DNA from: Flavobacteriaceae bacterium
GTDB taxonomy: Bacteria; Bacteroidota; Bacteroidia; Flavobacteriales; Flavobacteriaceae
DNA length: 41,519 bases
Reading direction: 5' to 3'
NCBI GenBank assembly: GCA_024763365.1
Contig: JANTFO010000008.1
Location: 1 to 41,519, forward strand
Shown here: one piece after another, positions 1 to 7,509 of the stretch
Numbering within the stretch: the stretch's first letter is position 1
Layout of the letters: each line of letters starts with the position of its first letter
Translations under genes and position numbers: made by a program
The notes under the pieces: generated by a model
The model's input: the letters and a program-made list of their open reading frames with translations, nothing else
Told to the model about the DNA's origin: nothing
Databases searched by the model: none

Positions 1-2389
1 CTCAAAAAAAACCGATAATGCAGATGAATACTTGAGAAAGATATTTCATTTGATTATTAGGCTAAAAGAGTTTTCTAAAAATGAATTGTTAGAGTTTACG
101 GATAAAATAAATGACAATTATTCATTAGGGTTAAATAATTCTAGCATCAGAATTATTTGTCAAGAATTTACTAGTAATCCGAGAAAAATAATTCAATTTT
201 TAAACAACTATCAAAGTGAAGTAAAGCTAATTGAAGAGCAATCAAAATTAAACTATGTGAATGAGAAATTTGTTCAAAGCAACATTGATTTCTTTATTAA
301 ACTCCTAATCATTAAAAACGAATGGAAAACTTTATATAACGAAATTTTATATGACAAGAAACTTTTAAACAAAATAAATAATGTCATTACCAATTTAGAA
401 CCAGATAATGATGGCTTGTATAGCGTAGATAGGTCAAATGTAAAACTAAATGACACTCAGAGAAATTTCTTTTTCAGTACTCAAGAAATTCATTGTAATA
501 ATATAGACCCATTTATTCTAAATATAGATTTAGACAAAGATATTCCTGACGAACTAGAGGATTTTATCAGAAATGGGAACTACAGTAGTATAGTTGAGTA
601 TTTGGGTAGTGAGGACAACACCTTAAATGAATATAAGTTAATTAAAAAAATAGGTGATGTTTTTTCAAGTTTAACATTTAAACACAGAGAATATTCCTTT
701 ATAGCACTACCTGTCTTGAAGTTGCTCATGAATTTTGTGTTAGATGAAAAACAAGACGAATTTAAGAACGTGCTTATTAAGAAAAAGGACGAGTTTACGT
801 TTCTAAAAAGCCTTTTTAAAGACTCCAAGATAGAAACGTTGTTTGATAAATTCGACTTTGAGGAACTTACAAAAGCTACCAAATGGTTCTCTGACCATGT
901 TAATGATGACCTTTATAAGTCTTACATAAACTACTATAAAAAGAATATTTTCAGTTCTGGCACAACAGTTGACAAGGAAGTTGATAAGATTGATTTTTAC
1001 TTTCAAACCTTTGATAAAGATAAGATTAAAGATGTAAAAAATGATTTTAGCAAAAAATTATTGTCCACCCCAGAAATGACCGATATAGGATCATTAGAGG
1101 ATTATAATATAGCCCAAAATGTAATTACTAAAACAACTTACAGAACTATTTGTAGAAAATTGAAAAATGGAGCGATAGAAAAGTCAGAATATCAATATTC
1201 TAATTTATGCTTCATCTATGCCACAAATAATAATACTGATAAAGTAGCCAAAGAGAATCTTTTGTCCTATTTTTTTAATGAATTAGAGGAATTCTACAAA
1301 ACTGAAGATATCGGAGAAAATGTATATGCCGATTATCAATCATATTTTGACAAGATTAATTCATTACTGAATGCTCAAACCAGTATTGAGTTAACATCAA
1401 CATTCAAGGAAGTTATAGAAAATATTAACACCCATTTTTATTTACAATATGATGTAGATTTTAATGAAGATGAATTATTAGACATATTTACATCTTTCTT
1501 TGAGTTAACCAAGAACCTCATTTTTTACACTAAAAACTTTAAATCAATAGCTTATCGAACAACGTATTTTGATGACTATCTTAAAACAGATTATTCTAGT
1601 AAAATTTCAGCTAAAATCTGTGATATATTGTATCAAGATGTTGATAAACATTTGGTTTATGACTATCCTTTTTCCGAAACGTTAATTCTTCATTATGAAG
1701 AATTTAAAAAGCCCAACATACCCTACGCAAAGCCTTTAATGCTTATGGTCGAAAAAACCAACAAAGAAAAAGGGCTAAGTGGAGAAGAAATTGACAGAGT
1801 TATTTTAAGGACTATAAACCTTTTCGCAATTAAGAAAAGAGAACCTTATATCTCTTATTTAAAAAGACTCAAAAAAACCGCTGGAAAATCGTTCTTGGAA
1901 ATACTTAATAAAGGAACAGGGGTTTACAACAACCATTACATTAAATCTGTTAAATTGCTAAAGGATGAATTGTTTTATGGTGAATCAATTTTTAATTTTT
2001 TGAATTCTGAATTAAGTAAAAGCAATGGTTCATTCTCAACCTTTAAAAGCAATTTAAAAGAGGTTTCAAATATTTTCACCACGAATGAACAAGTTTCTTT
2101 CCTACAGGAAATTATTGATAATTCGAATTCCAAAGTATATAAATGGTTAAGATCAAGTTATAATATATTAGATAAAAAGGTTTTTGATGTTTATTTAAGT
2201 AATTTACTTAATTCTCATAAAACAAGAATTGTTGGGAACAATGATTTTTTTGAGTGGATTATAAAAATCCCAAAAGAAAAATTCTACAAAAAACAGAAAA
2301 AGCAATACATTGAATATCTTAAAAGTTTAGATATTAGACATAAGACATACAAGCCAAAAAAGGAAAAAGCATTGGAATATTTGACTTAG
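1..2389 (+). CDS. KAP-type P-loop NTPase, C-terminal part (5' end outside window)
   Basis: The reading frame is open to the left edge, so the N-terminus with its Walker motifs is missing. A TTG at 32 is only an internal codon. The first visible residues (EYLRKIFHLIIRL) and, about 50 residues on, NPRKIIQFLNN match the end of the NTPase core of KAP-family P-loop ATPases, where a 'YLeKIf' helix and an 'NPR..krflN' sensor helix recur. After the core comes a long C-terminal region of roughly 650 residues that I do not recognise; it is rich in Lys, Asn and Phe and probably helical, with no signal peptide or membrane segment. KAP NTPases are known from membrane-associated and phage-defence proteins; a defence role here is inference. 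The gene looks A/T-richer than its neighbours and ends beside the 3' end of a tRNA-Leu gene, a common site for integrated islands. Confidence 0.6.
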   Translation, partial: SKKTDNADEYLRKIFHLIIRLKEFSKNELLEFTDKINDNYSLGLNNSSIRIICQEFTSNPRKIIQFLNNYQSEVKLIEEQSKLNYVNEKFVQSNIDFFIKLLIIKNEWKTLYNEILYDKKLLNKINNVITNLEPDNDGLYSVDRSNVKLNDTQRNFFFSTQEIHCNNIDPFILNIDLDKDIPDELEDFIRNGNYSSIVEYLGSEDNTLNEYKLIKKIGDVFSSLTFKHREYSFIALPVLKLLMNFVLDEKQDEFKNVLIKKKDEFTFLKSLFKDSKIETLFDKFDFEELTKATKWFSDHVNDDLYKSYINYYKKNIFSSGTTVDKEVDKIDFYFQTFDKDKIKDVKNDFSKKLLSTPEMTDIGSLEDYNIAQNVITKTTYRTICRKLKNGAIEKSEYQYSNLCFIYATNNNTDKVAKENLLSYFFNELEEFYKTEDIGENVYADYQSYFDKINSLLNAQTSIELTSTFKEVIENINTHFYLQYDVDFNEDELLDIFTSFFELTKNLIFYTKNFKSIAYRTTYFDDYLKTDYSSKISAKICDILYQDVDKHLVYDYPFSETLILHYEEFKKPNIPYAKPLMLMVEKTNKEKGLSGEEIDRVILRTINLFAIKKREPYISYLKRLKKTAGKSFLEILNKGTGVYNNHYIKSVKLLKDELFYGESIFNFLNSELSKSNGSFSTFKSNLKEVSNIFTTNEQVSFLQEIIDNSNSKVYKWLRSSYNILDKKVFDVYLSNLLNSHKTRIVGNNDFFEWIIKIPKEKFYKKQKKQYIEYLKSLDIRHKTYKPKKEKALEYLT

Positions 2390-2543
2390 CAATTAAACTT
2401 TTAAGGAATTTTCATATATAAGAACTTTAAAAAGAATCAGAAATTATACTAAAAACTATTTGATTAAGTTCGGGAATTTCCTCCGGAGAGTCCCTTTACG
2501 TCATTTTGAAAACAAAATGCTTATTCCATTTCATGGATTTACT

Positions 2544-2601
2544 TTGTTGTTTTAACCGGTCCAATATTGAGCAAGCTCTATTGTCCCAGTTAAAACAACA
2601 A
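2544..2601. repeat. Long imperfect inverted repeat (hairpin)
   Basis: The outer 13 bases TTGTTGTTTTAAC (2544-2556) are perfectly complementary to GTTAAAACAACAA (2589-2601). The inner arms also pair with a few mismatches down to GAGC-AA-GCTC at the tip, giving a stem of about 27 pairs. Just upstream lie two smaller inverted repeats: GGGA/TCCC around CTCCGGAG (2472-2494) and CATTTTG/CAAAATG (2502-2519). No protein is supported here. It could be a terminator for the KAP-type gene, a small RNA, or the remnant of a miniature element. Confidence 0.6.
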
Positions 2602-2626
2602 ATGCCCGAACTTTCGTTCAGGCATT
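2601..2626 (-). terminator. Intrinsic terminator of the tRNA transcript
   Basis: An 11-bp stem (AATGCCCGAAC / GTTCAGGCATT, with one G-U pair) and a 4-base loop start about 11 bases beyond the 3' end of tRNA-Leu. On the minus strand it is followed by a T-rich stretch (TTGTTGTTTT). The plus strand also has a T-rich run (TTTTGTTTATTT), so it may work in both directions and also end the KAP-type gene. It shares its last base with the 2544-2601 hairpin, so the two structures may compete. Confidence 0.7.
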
Positions 2627-2637
2627 TTGTTTATTTG

Positions 2638-2723
2638 TACTCGAGGCGGGACTTGAACCCGCACGGCCATAACTGGCCATTGGATTTTAAGTCCAACGTG
2701 TCTACCAATTCCACCACTCGAGC
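2638..2723 (-). tRNA. tRNA-Leu (anticodon UAA)
   Basis: The 86-nt cloverleaf has a 7-bp acceptor stem (GCTCGAG/CTCGAGT with a terminal G-U), a D-arm with GGAATTGGTAGAC, an anticodon loop CTTAAAA giving UAA, a long class II variable arm (GGCCagttatGGCC), and a T-arm GCGGG-TTCAAGT-CCCGC. The discriminator base is A and CCA is not encoded. It is probably cotranscribed with tRNA-Gly upstream and ends at the 2601-2626 terminator. Confidence 0.96.
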
Positions 2724-2731
2724 CACTATAC

Positions 2732-2875
2732 TTGAGCGAAAGACGGTCTCGATGCTTCGGGAGAACCCGCGACTACTTTATTTACATAAAGTCTTTCGCT
2801 TTATTGAGCGAAAGACGGTCCCGATGCTTCGGGAGAACCCGCGACTACTTTATTTACATAAAGTCTTTCGCTTTA
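2732..2875 (-). repeat. Two 72-bp tandem units derived from the tRNA-Gly gene
   Basis: The units at 2732-2803 and 2804-2875 are nearly identical, and a third partial match begins at 2876 and runs into the real tRNA-Gly. On the minus strand each unit keeps the tRNA-Gly 3' sequences GTCGCGGGTTC and CCGTCTTTCGCTC, but the T-loop between them is replaced by a 16-bp near-palindrome, TCCCGAAGCATCGGGA. The anticodon and D arms are replaced by A/T-rich sequence. The unit length, 72 bp, equals the length of the tRNA gene. Each unit can also fold on an outer GCGAAAGAC/GTCTTTCGC stem. No functional tRNA is encoded in the units. Confidence 0.85.
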
Positions 2876-2878
2876 TTG

Positions 2879-2950
2879 AGCGAAAGACGGGATTTGAACC
2901 CGCGACCCTCACCTTGGCAAGGTGATGCTCTACCCCTGAGCTACTTTCGC
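2879..2950 (-). tRNA. tRNA-Gly (anticodon GCC)
   Basis: The 72-nt cloverleaf has an acceptor stem GCGAAAG/CTTTCGC, a D-arm TAGCTCAGGGGTAGAGC, an anticodon stem-loop TCACC-TTGCCAA-GGTGA giving GCC, and a T-arm GCGGG-TTCAAAT-CCCGT. The discriminator base is T and CCA is not encoded. It is first in a minus-strand tRNA transcript and is followed immediately by two degenerate copies and tRNA-Leu. Confidence 0.97.
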
Positions 2951-2986
2951 ATTGTTGAACTTTATTCAAAGTTTAAGAACGGACGG

Positions 2987-2994
2987 CAAATTTA
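2987..2994 (-). promoter_or_regulatory. Probable -7 box for the tRNA operon
   Basis: TAAATTTG on the minus strand fits the Bacteroidota -7 consensus TAnnTTTG and sits 37 bases before the 5' end of tRNA-Gly. I see no convincing -33 TTTG. Confidence 0.5.
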
Positions 2995-3049
2995 ATATAT
3001 TTTTGGAATACAGCCTCAGATTATCTCTAAAAAATTTCACTTAAAGTGT

Positions 3050-4798
3050 TTAAGATTTTAATTTTAAGTTTAATTCGTCCAATTGATCCTGAGCTATTGT
3101 TGCCGGTGCATCGATCATGACATCTCTACCGGCATTGTTTTTGGGGAAGGCTATAAAATCTCGGATGCTTTCCTGTCCACCTAAAATAGCTACCAATCTA
3201 TCCAAGCCAAAAGCAATACCTCCATGTGGAGGTGCTCCATATTCAAAAGCATTCATTAAAAATCCGAATTGTGCCTGTGCTTCTTCCTTACTAAAGCCTA
3301 AAAGATCAAACATTCTGGACTGTGTTTCTTTATCGTGAATTCGAATGGAACCACCACCTATTTCATTTCCGTTCAAGACCATATCGTAAGCATTGGCACG
3401 TACTTTACCAGGTTCTTTTTCTAAAAGGTGTTTATCTTCGGGTTTAGGCGCTGTAAATGGATGGTGCATCGCGTGAAAACGTCTGGTTTCTTCATCCCAT
3501 TCCAATAAAGGGAAATCAGTGATCCAAAGCGGGGCAAACTCATCTGGTTTGCGTAAGCCTATTTCTGCTGCCAAATGCATACGTAGGGCACTAAGATGGG
3601 TACGTGTGGCATTAGCTTCTCCCGCTAAGATTAAAAGTAAATCTCCAGGTTTAGCTTTTAATCTGACTGCCCATTCTTTTAAGTCTTCTTGTGAGTAAAA
3701 CTTGTCTACAGAGGATTTCAAATTACCCGCTTCATTATATTTTACCCAAACCAAGCCTTTGGCACCAACTTGCGGTTTCTTAACAAAATCAGTCAATTTA
3801 TCAATCTGTTTGCGTGTATATTCGGCACAGCCCGGTGCAGCTATTCCTACCACCAACGCTGCAGCATCGAATACATTGAAACCTTTGTTTTGAGTGAGAT
3901 CGTTTAGCTCGCCAAACTCCATCCCAAAGCGGATATCGGGTTTGTCATTACCATATTTTTTCATGGCATCTTCATAGCTCATTCTAGGGAATTTATCAAT
4001 CGTGACTCCTTTAATCTCTTGAAGTAAATGTTTGACGAGGCCTTCAAAAGTGTTTAAAATGTCTTCCTGCTCTACAAAAGCCATTTCACAGTCTATCTGT
4101 GTAAACTCTGGCTGGCGGTCGGCACGAAGGTCTTCGTCTCTAAAGCATTTGACAATTTGAAAATACTTATCCATGCCGCCTACCATCAGCAATTGCTTAA
4201 AAGTTTGTGGAGACTGTGGTAGGGCATAAAATTGTCCTTTATTCATTCGTGAGGGTACAACAAAATCGCGGGCTCCTTCCGGTGTAGATTTGATTAGATA
4301 AGGCGTTTCCACATCGATAAAACCTTGATCTGACAGATATTTTCTTACTTCCATACTTACCTGATGCCGGAAGATTATATTGTTACGAACAGGCTTTCGA
4401 CGAATATCCAGGTAACGGTATTGCATACGCAATTCATCACCGCCATCCGTGTCTTTTTCAATCGTAAATGGAGGGATTTTGGCTGCATTCAGAATATTTA
4501 ATTCATCCACTAAAACCTCAATATCACCGGTAGGCATATTTGGATTTTTGGACTCCCGCTCCACTACTGTACCTGAAATTTGAATAACAAACTCCCTTCC
4601 TAGTGAACGGGCTTTTTCCATGAGTTCTTTGGTGCTGCGCTCTTCATCAAATATCAATTGGATAATCCCATAGCGGTCTCTTAAATCAACCCATACCATA
4701 AAACCTTTATCTCTGATCTTTTGTACCCAGCCAGACAAGGTAACTTCATTGGAAACATTTTCTATTCTTAAACTTCCGTTCGTATGCGTTCTATACAT
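3050..4798 (-). CDS. aspS: Aspartyl-tRNA synthetase
   Basis: This class II aminoacyl-tRNA synthetase charges tRNA-Asp in the cytoplasm. The 582-residue length and layout match the bacterial type. An N-terminal OB-fold anticodon-binding domain ([23 protein letters not shown]) is followed by the catalytic core: motif 2 around [18 protein letters not shown], an inserted GAD domain at about residues 290-420, and motif 3 [15 protein letters not shown] near the C-terminus. The ATG start gives the usual [11 protein letters not shown] opening. The tRNA genes lie about 100 bases downstream on the same strand, but they have their own promoter-like box. Nothing is odd about the gene. Confidence 0.98.
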   Translation of the reverse strand: MYRTHTNGSLRIENVSNEVTLSGWVQKIRDKGFMVWVDLRDRYGIIQLIFDEERSTKELMEKARSLGREFVIQISGTVVERESKNPNMPTGDIEVLVDELNILNAAKIPPFTIEKDTDGGDELRMQYRYLDIRRKPVRNNIIFRHQVSMEVRKYLSDQGFIDVETPYLIKSTPEGARDFVVPSRMNKGQFYALPQSPQTFKQLLMVGGMDKYFQIVKCFRDEDLRADRQPEFTQIDCEMAFVEQEDILNTFEGLVKHLLQEIKGVTIDKFPRMSYEDAMKKYGNDKPDIRFGMEFGELNDLTQNKGFNVFDAAALVVGIAAPGCAEYTRKQIDKLTDFVKKPQVGAKGLVWVKYNEAGNLKSSVDKFYSQEDLKEWAVRLKAKPGDLLLILAGEANATRTHLSALRMHLAAEIGLRKPDEFAPLWITDFPLLEWDEETRRFHAMHHPFTAPKPEDKHLLEKEPGKVRANAYDMVLNGNEIGGGSIRIHDKETQSRMFDLLGFSKEEAQAQFGFLMNAFEYGAPPHGGIAFGLDRLVAILGGQESIRDFIAFPKNNAGRDVMIDAPATIAQDQLDELNLKLKS

Positions 4799-4817
4799 TT
4801 CTTTGATTTTAAAGTCG

Positions 4818-4825
4818 CAAAATTA
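4818..4825 (-). promoter_or_regulatory. Probable -7 box for aspS
   Basis: TAATTTTG on the minus strand matches TAnnTTTG, 20 bases before the aspS ATG. No clear -33 element is seen. Confidence 0.5.
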
Positions 4826-4898
4826 ATGAATTAGAAAGAAGTTGTTGGCTTTAAGACATTTTTTTACGCATTTTAAGTAGAAAAACAGACCAAGATTG

Positions 4899-4906
4899 TA
4901 TTTTTG
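4899..4906 (+). promoter_or_regulatory. Probable -7 box for rsmI
   Basis: TATTTTTG matches TAnnTTTG and lies 16 bases before the TTG start of rsmI, implying a very short leader. No clear -33 element is seen. Confidence 0.5.
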
Positions 4907-4922
4907 TGACATAAATTGAAAA

Positions 4923-5594
4923 TTGGAAACACAAGTTTACATAGTCCCTACGCCCATCGGTAATTTAAAAGACATCACTCTTCGAGCTTTGGATGTGTTA
5001 AATGAAGTGGATATAATATTGGTTGAAGATACGCGTACTTCAGGGAAATTATTAAAGCATTATGATATATCGACATCCATGCGTAGTTATCATATGCACA
5101 ACGAGCATAAAATTACCGAGGGTATCCTGAAAGAACTAGAAGCGGGAAACCGTATTGCCCTGATATCGGATGCCGGTACACCCGGTATTTCAGACCCCGG
5201 ACATTTGTTGATCAATGCCTGTATTGAGCAAAACATAGTTTTTGAAATTTTGCCGGGAGCCACGGCTTTTGTCCCAGCTTTGTTATTAAGTGGCTTACCT
5301 AATCATCGATTTGTTTATGAGGGCTTTTTACCTGTAAAAAAAGGACGCCAATCACGAATGGAATCTCTAAAAGAGGAGACAAGGACTATGGTTTTTTATG
5401 AATCACCCCATAAATTATTAAAAACCCTTACACATTTTGCTGATTATTTTGGCCTTGACCGAGAAGCCAGTGTTTCAAGAGAGTTAACAAAACTGTATGA
5501 AGAAACCCAGCGAGGCAGTTTACAAGACTTGATTGAATACTTTACACAAAAAAAACCAAAAGGAGAGTTTGTGATTGTGGTAAATGGTAAATAA
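4923..5594 (+). CDS. rsmI: 16S rRNA (cytidine-2'-O)-methyltransferase RsmI
   Basis: This tetrapyrrole-methylase-fold SAM enzyme 2'-O-methylates C1402 of 16S rRNA. The family signatures are plain: VYIVPTPIGNLKDITLRAL at the N-terminus, VEDTRTSGKLLKHY, then LISDAGTPGISDPG and LPGATAFVPALLLSGLP. The start is a TTG, because a stop codon (TGA, 4917-4919) lies directly upstream in frame and the conserved opening begins right after it. At 223 residues it is at the short end for the family, lacking the extra C-terminal domain of longer homologues. It is divergent from aspS. Confidence 0.96.
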   Translation: METQVYIVPTPIGNLKDITLRALDVLNEVDIILVEDTRTSGKLLKHYDISTSMRSYHMHNEHKITEGILKELEAGNRIALISDAGTPGISDPGHLLINACIEQNIVFEILPGATAFVPALLLSGLPNHRFVYEGFLPVKKGRQSRMESLKEETRTMVFYESPHKLLKTLTHFADYFGLDREASVSRELTKLYEETQRGSLQDLIEYFTQKKPKGEFVIVVNGK

Positions 5595-5612
5595 CAATTA
5601 ACTATTAAGACC

Positions 5613-5842
5613 ATGTCAATCTTTATTGATATTGTTGTAGTGATTGAGAATAATATGATGAAATGCAAAACACTTTCAAAAATTTAAAAAAAACATCTAT
5701 TAAATTATCTATTCTTATATCTGGAAAAGCTAAAGCTTTAGGTTTTTCTACTTTAAAAGCTATTTGCAAAGCCATAGATTGTCAGCCCGAAGATTTATTG
5801 ACATTTACAAATGATAAGAAAAAAACACAAGAATGGTTTTAA
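5613..5842 (+). pseudogene. Small Cro/C1-type HTH regulator, frameshifted
   Basis: Two frames together rebuild one small DNA-binding protein of the HTH_26 (Cro/C1-like) type. ATG at 5613 opens MSIFIDIVVVIENNMMKCKT and stops at 5685-5687. The frame at 5663-5842 continues with LSILISGKAKALGFSTLKAI, then CKAIDCQPEDLLTF, the typical second half of the family. The switch is a -1 change near the A/T run CAAAAATTTAAAAAAAA (about 5674-5693). It does not fit a canonical slippery heptamer, so a decayed gene or a homopolymer sequencing error is more likely than programmed frameshifting. The second frame overlaps the next gene by 10 bases (ATGGTTTTAA), suggesting an operon. An intact reading may exist in relatives. 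Confidence 0.7.
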
Positions 5843-6801
5843 CAGACATATGGAATATTAATGCAAGATATTTTGAACAAAGAGCCCTTGAAATATTTCA
5901 TTTTCAGGCGCAAAATAACCTTGTTTACCGCGATTATTTACGAATGCTTAAGCTTGATGCAACAGATGTAAAAAGTATAGCAGAAATTCCGTTTTTACCC
6001 ATTTCTTTTTTTAAAACCCATGAGGTCATAACAGGAAAACATGAATACGAACAAATATTTTTGAGTAGTGGTACGACAGGTATTGAAAGAAGCCGGCATT
6101 TTGTGAAGGATTTATCTCTTTATGAAAGCAGTTTTATCAATGCTTTTCAGTATTTTTTTGGTAATCCTGGCGAATATATTATGGTAGCTTTATTACCGTC
6201 ATATTTGGAGCAACAAGATTCTTCGTTGGTCTATATGGTTGACAAACTTATAGCATTAACCCAAGATAAGCGAAGCGGATTCTATCTTGGGAAATATGAT
6301 GAATTAGCCGAAGAGTTACAAGAAATGGAAGGACAAAAGAAAGTACTTTTAATGGGGGTATCTTATGCGCTTTTAGATTTGGTCGATTCCTATCCGATGC
6401 AGTTAAAAAACACCATTATCATGGAAACCGGAGGCATGAAAGGTAGGCGTAAAGAGTTGATAAAAAGAGAGTTACATGAAAAGCTTCAAAAAGGTTTTGG
6501 GGTAACTAAAATCTATTCTGAATATGGAATGACCGAGTTGTTAAGTCAGGCATATTCCATGGGAGAAGGCGTTTATCAAACACCACCTTGGATGAAAATT
6601 TTGATTCGTGAAGTAGAAGACCCTTTTACTTATGAAAAAGAAGAAAAAACTGGGGGTATCAATATTATTGATCTGGCCAATATCCACGCTTGCTCATTTA
6701 TTGCAACTCAAGACTTGGGGAAAAAGACAAAAGAAGGCGCTTTTGAGATTATGGGCAGGTTTGACCATTCTGATATCAGGGGATGTAATTTGATGTTATG
6801 A
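5833..6801 (+). CDS. LuxE/PaaK-like acyl-protein synthetase
   Basis: The protein has 322 residues of the LuxE acyl-protein synthetase fold, within the adenylate-forming enzyme superfamily. Visible hallmarks are the FLPISFFKTHEV opening motif, the phosphate-binding loop IFLSSGTTGIERSRH, and YSEYGMTELLSQAYS, the adenylate-binding 'YGxTE' motif. The C-terminus ends in a short GRFDHSDIRGCNLML. In luminous bacteria LuxE activates fatty acids and passes them to a reductase. In Bacteroidota, stand-alone copies like this have no lux genes, and their acyl acceptor is not known to me. It overlaps the broken HTH gene and converges on a PAS gene. The function beyond acyl activation is open. Confidence 0.8.
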   Translation: MVLTDIWNINARYFEQRALEIFHFQAQNNLVYRDYLRMLKLDATDVKSIAEIPFLPISFFKTHEVITGKHEYEQIFLSSGTTGIERSRHFVKDLSLYESSFINAFQYFFGNPGEYIMVALLPSYLEQQDSSLVYMVDKLIALTQDKRSGFYLGKYDELAEELQEMEGQKKVLLMGVSYALLDLVDSYPMQLKNTIIMETGGMKGRRKELIKRELHEKLQKGFGVTKIYSEYGMTELLSQAYSMGEGVYQTPPWMKILIREVEDPFTYEKEEKTGGINIIDLANIHACSFIATQDLGKKTKEGAFEIMGRFDHSDIRGCNLML

Positions 6802-6819
6802 TTATTATTTGTGATGCAT

Positions 6820-7434
6820 TTAAGAAAAAAGTTTCTTAAAAAAGCCACCTTTTTTATTCTTAATGTTGGTAGTTTTTTTCTGTAATTCATCATCATCAAG
6901 GAAATATAACTTTAAATCCTGTGATGAAATATCTAAGACAGATAAAATAAACTCATCATAACTTTTTCTTTTTTCTTCCAACATGCCGTAGAAGTATTTT
7001 TCAGCCACTTCTTCATTTTGGTTTTTTTCGATGGATAAGAGTGTGTTATATAATTTTTCTATTTGATATACGGCATTGCCGGGAGCAGCTTTTCTGCGCG
7101 CATAATGAGCAATTATATTATTATCATCGTCATATTTTGTTTCAAAATTGGTTAAGACCCAATAGTATCTGCCGTCTTTAGCGAGGTTTTTCACTAATGC
7201 ATGGATGTTTTCGCCACGGTGAAGCCTGTCCCACATTACTTTAAAAACAACTTTAGGCATATCAGGATGCCTGATGATATTGTGAGGTTGTCCCATCAAT
7301 TCAAATTCTTCGTAACCGGAAATTTCCATAAAATACTCATTGGCATATTCGATAATGCCTTTGGGATCAGTTTTGGACATGATTACTTTGGTTGGATCAA
7401 GTTTTATTTCTTTGTCTATTGGTGTAGGGCGCAT
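6820..7434 (-). CDS. Free-standing Aer-like PAS-domain protein (PAS-1)
   Basis: The 204 residues contain a single PAS domain (about 10-125) plus a helical C-terminal module and no output domain. The PAS core resembles the redox-sensing PAS of the aerotaxis receptor Aer: IIEYANEYFMEISGY, then PHNIIRHPDMP with Arg55, His56 and Asp58 at the places where Aer has its FAD-binding residues (from memory of the family). It continues VMWDRL, LVKNLAKDGRYYWVLTNFE and YARRKAAP. The C-terminal module reads IEKLYNTLLSIEK...YFYGMLEEKRKSYDEFIL. There is no signal peptide, so it is cytoplasmic, and the basic tail ends KKLFS. It is last in a row of three paralogues on the same strand. FAD binding and a sensing role are inferred. 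Confidence 0.85.
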   Translation of the reverse strand: MRPTPIDKEIKLDPTKVIMSKTDPKGIIEYANEYFMEISGYEEFELMGQPHNIIRHPDMPKVVFKVMWDRLHRGENIHALVKNLAKDGRYYWVLTNFETKYDDDNNIIAHYARRKAAPGNAVYQIEKLYNTLLSIEKNQNEEVAEKYFYGMLEEKRKSYDEFILSVLDISSQDLKLYFLDDDELQKKTTNIKNKKGGFFKKLFS

Positions 7435-7509
7435 ATATTTTGAAGGTTTAAGTTATAATTTTTTCCTTTACTAATTTATGGTATAAAAATAATATTAATA
7501 TTTTATTTT

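Noticed and set aside
2732-2875. Possible CRISPR-like repeat array
   Set aside because: The repeats are directly adjacent 72-bp units with no spacers, and they derive from tRNA-Gly.
2506-2995. Two open frames with repeated amino-acid blocks across the tRNA region
   Set aside because: They run antisense through tRNA-Leu, the 72-bp units and tRNA-Gly. The protein repeats only reflect the DNA repeats, and no family likeness is seen.
5674-5693. Programmed -1 frameshift in the HTH gene
   Set aside because: The zero-frame codons near the shift do not form an X-XXY-YYZ slippery heptamer, and I see no downstream pseudoknot. Decay or a homopolymer error is simpler.
6819-6840. Inverted repeat TTTAAGAAA/TTTCTTAAA as a terminator between the LuxE-like gene and PAS-1
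   Set aside because: It lies in the last codons of PAS-1 and has no T-run on either strand, so it is too weak to call.
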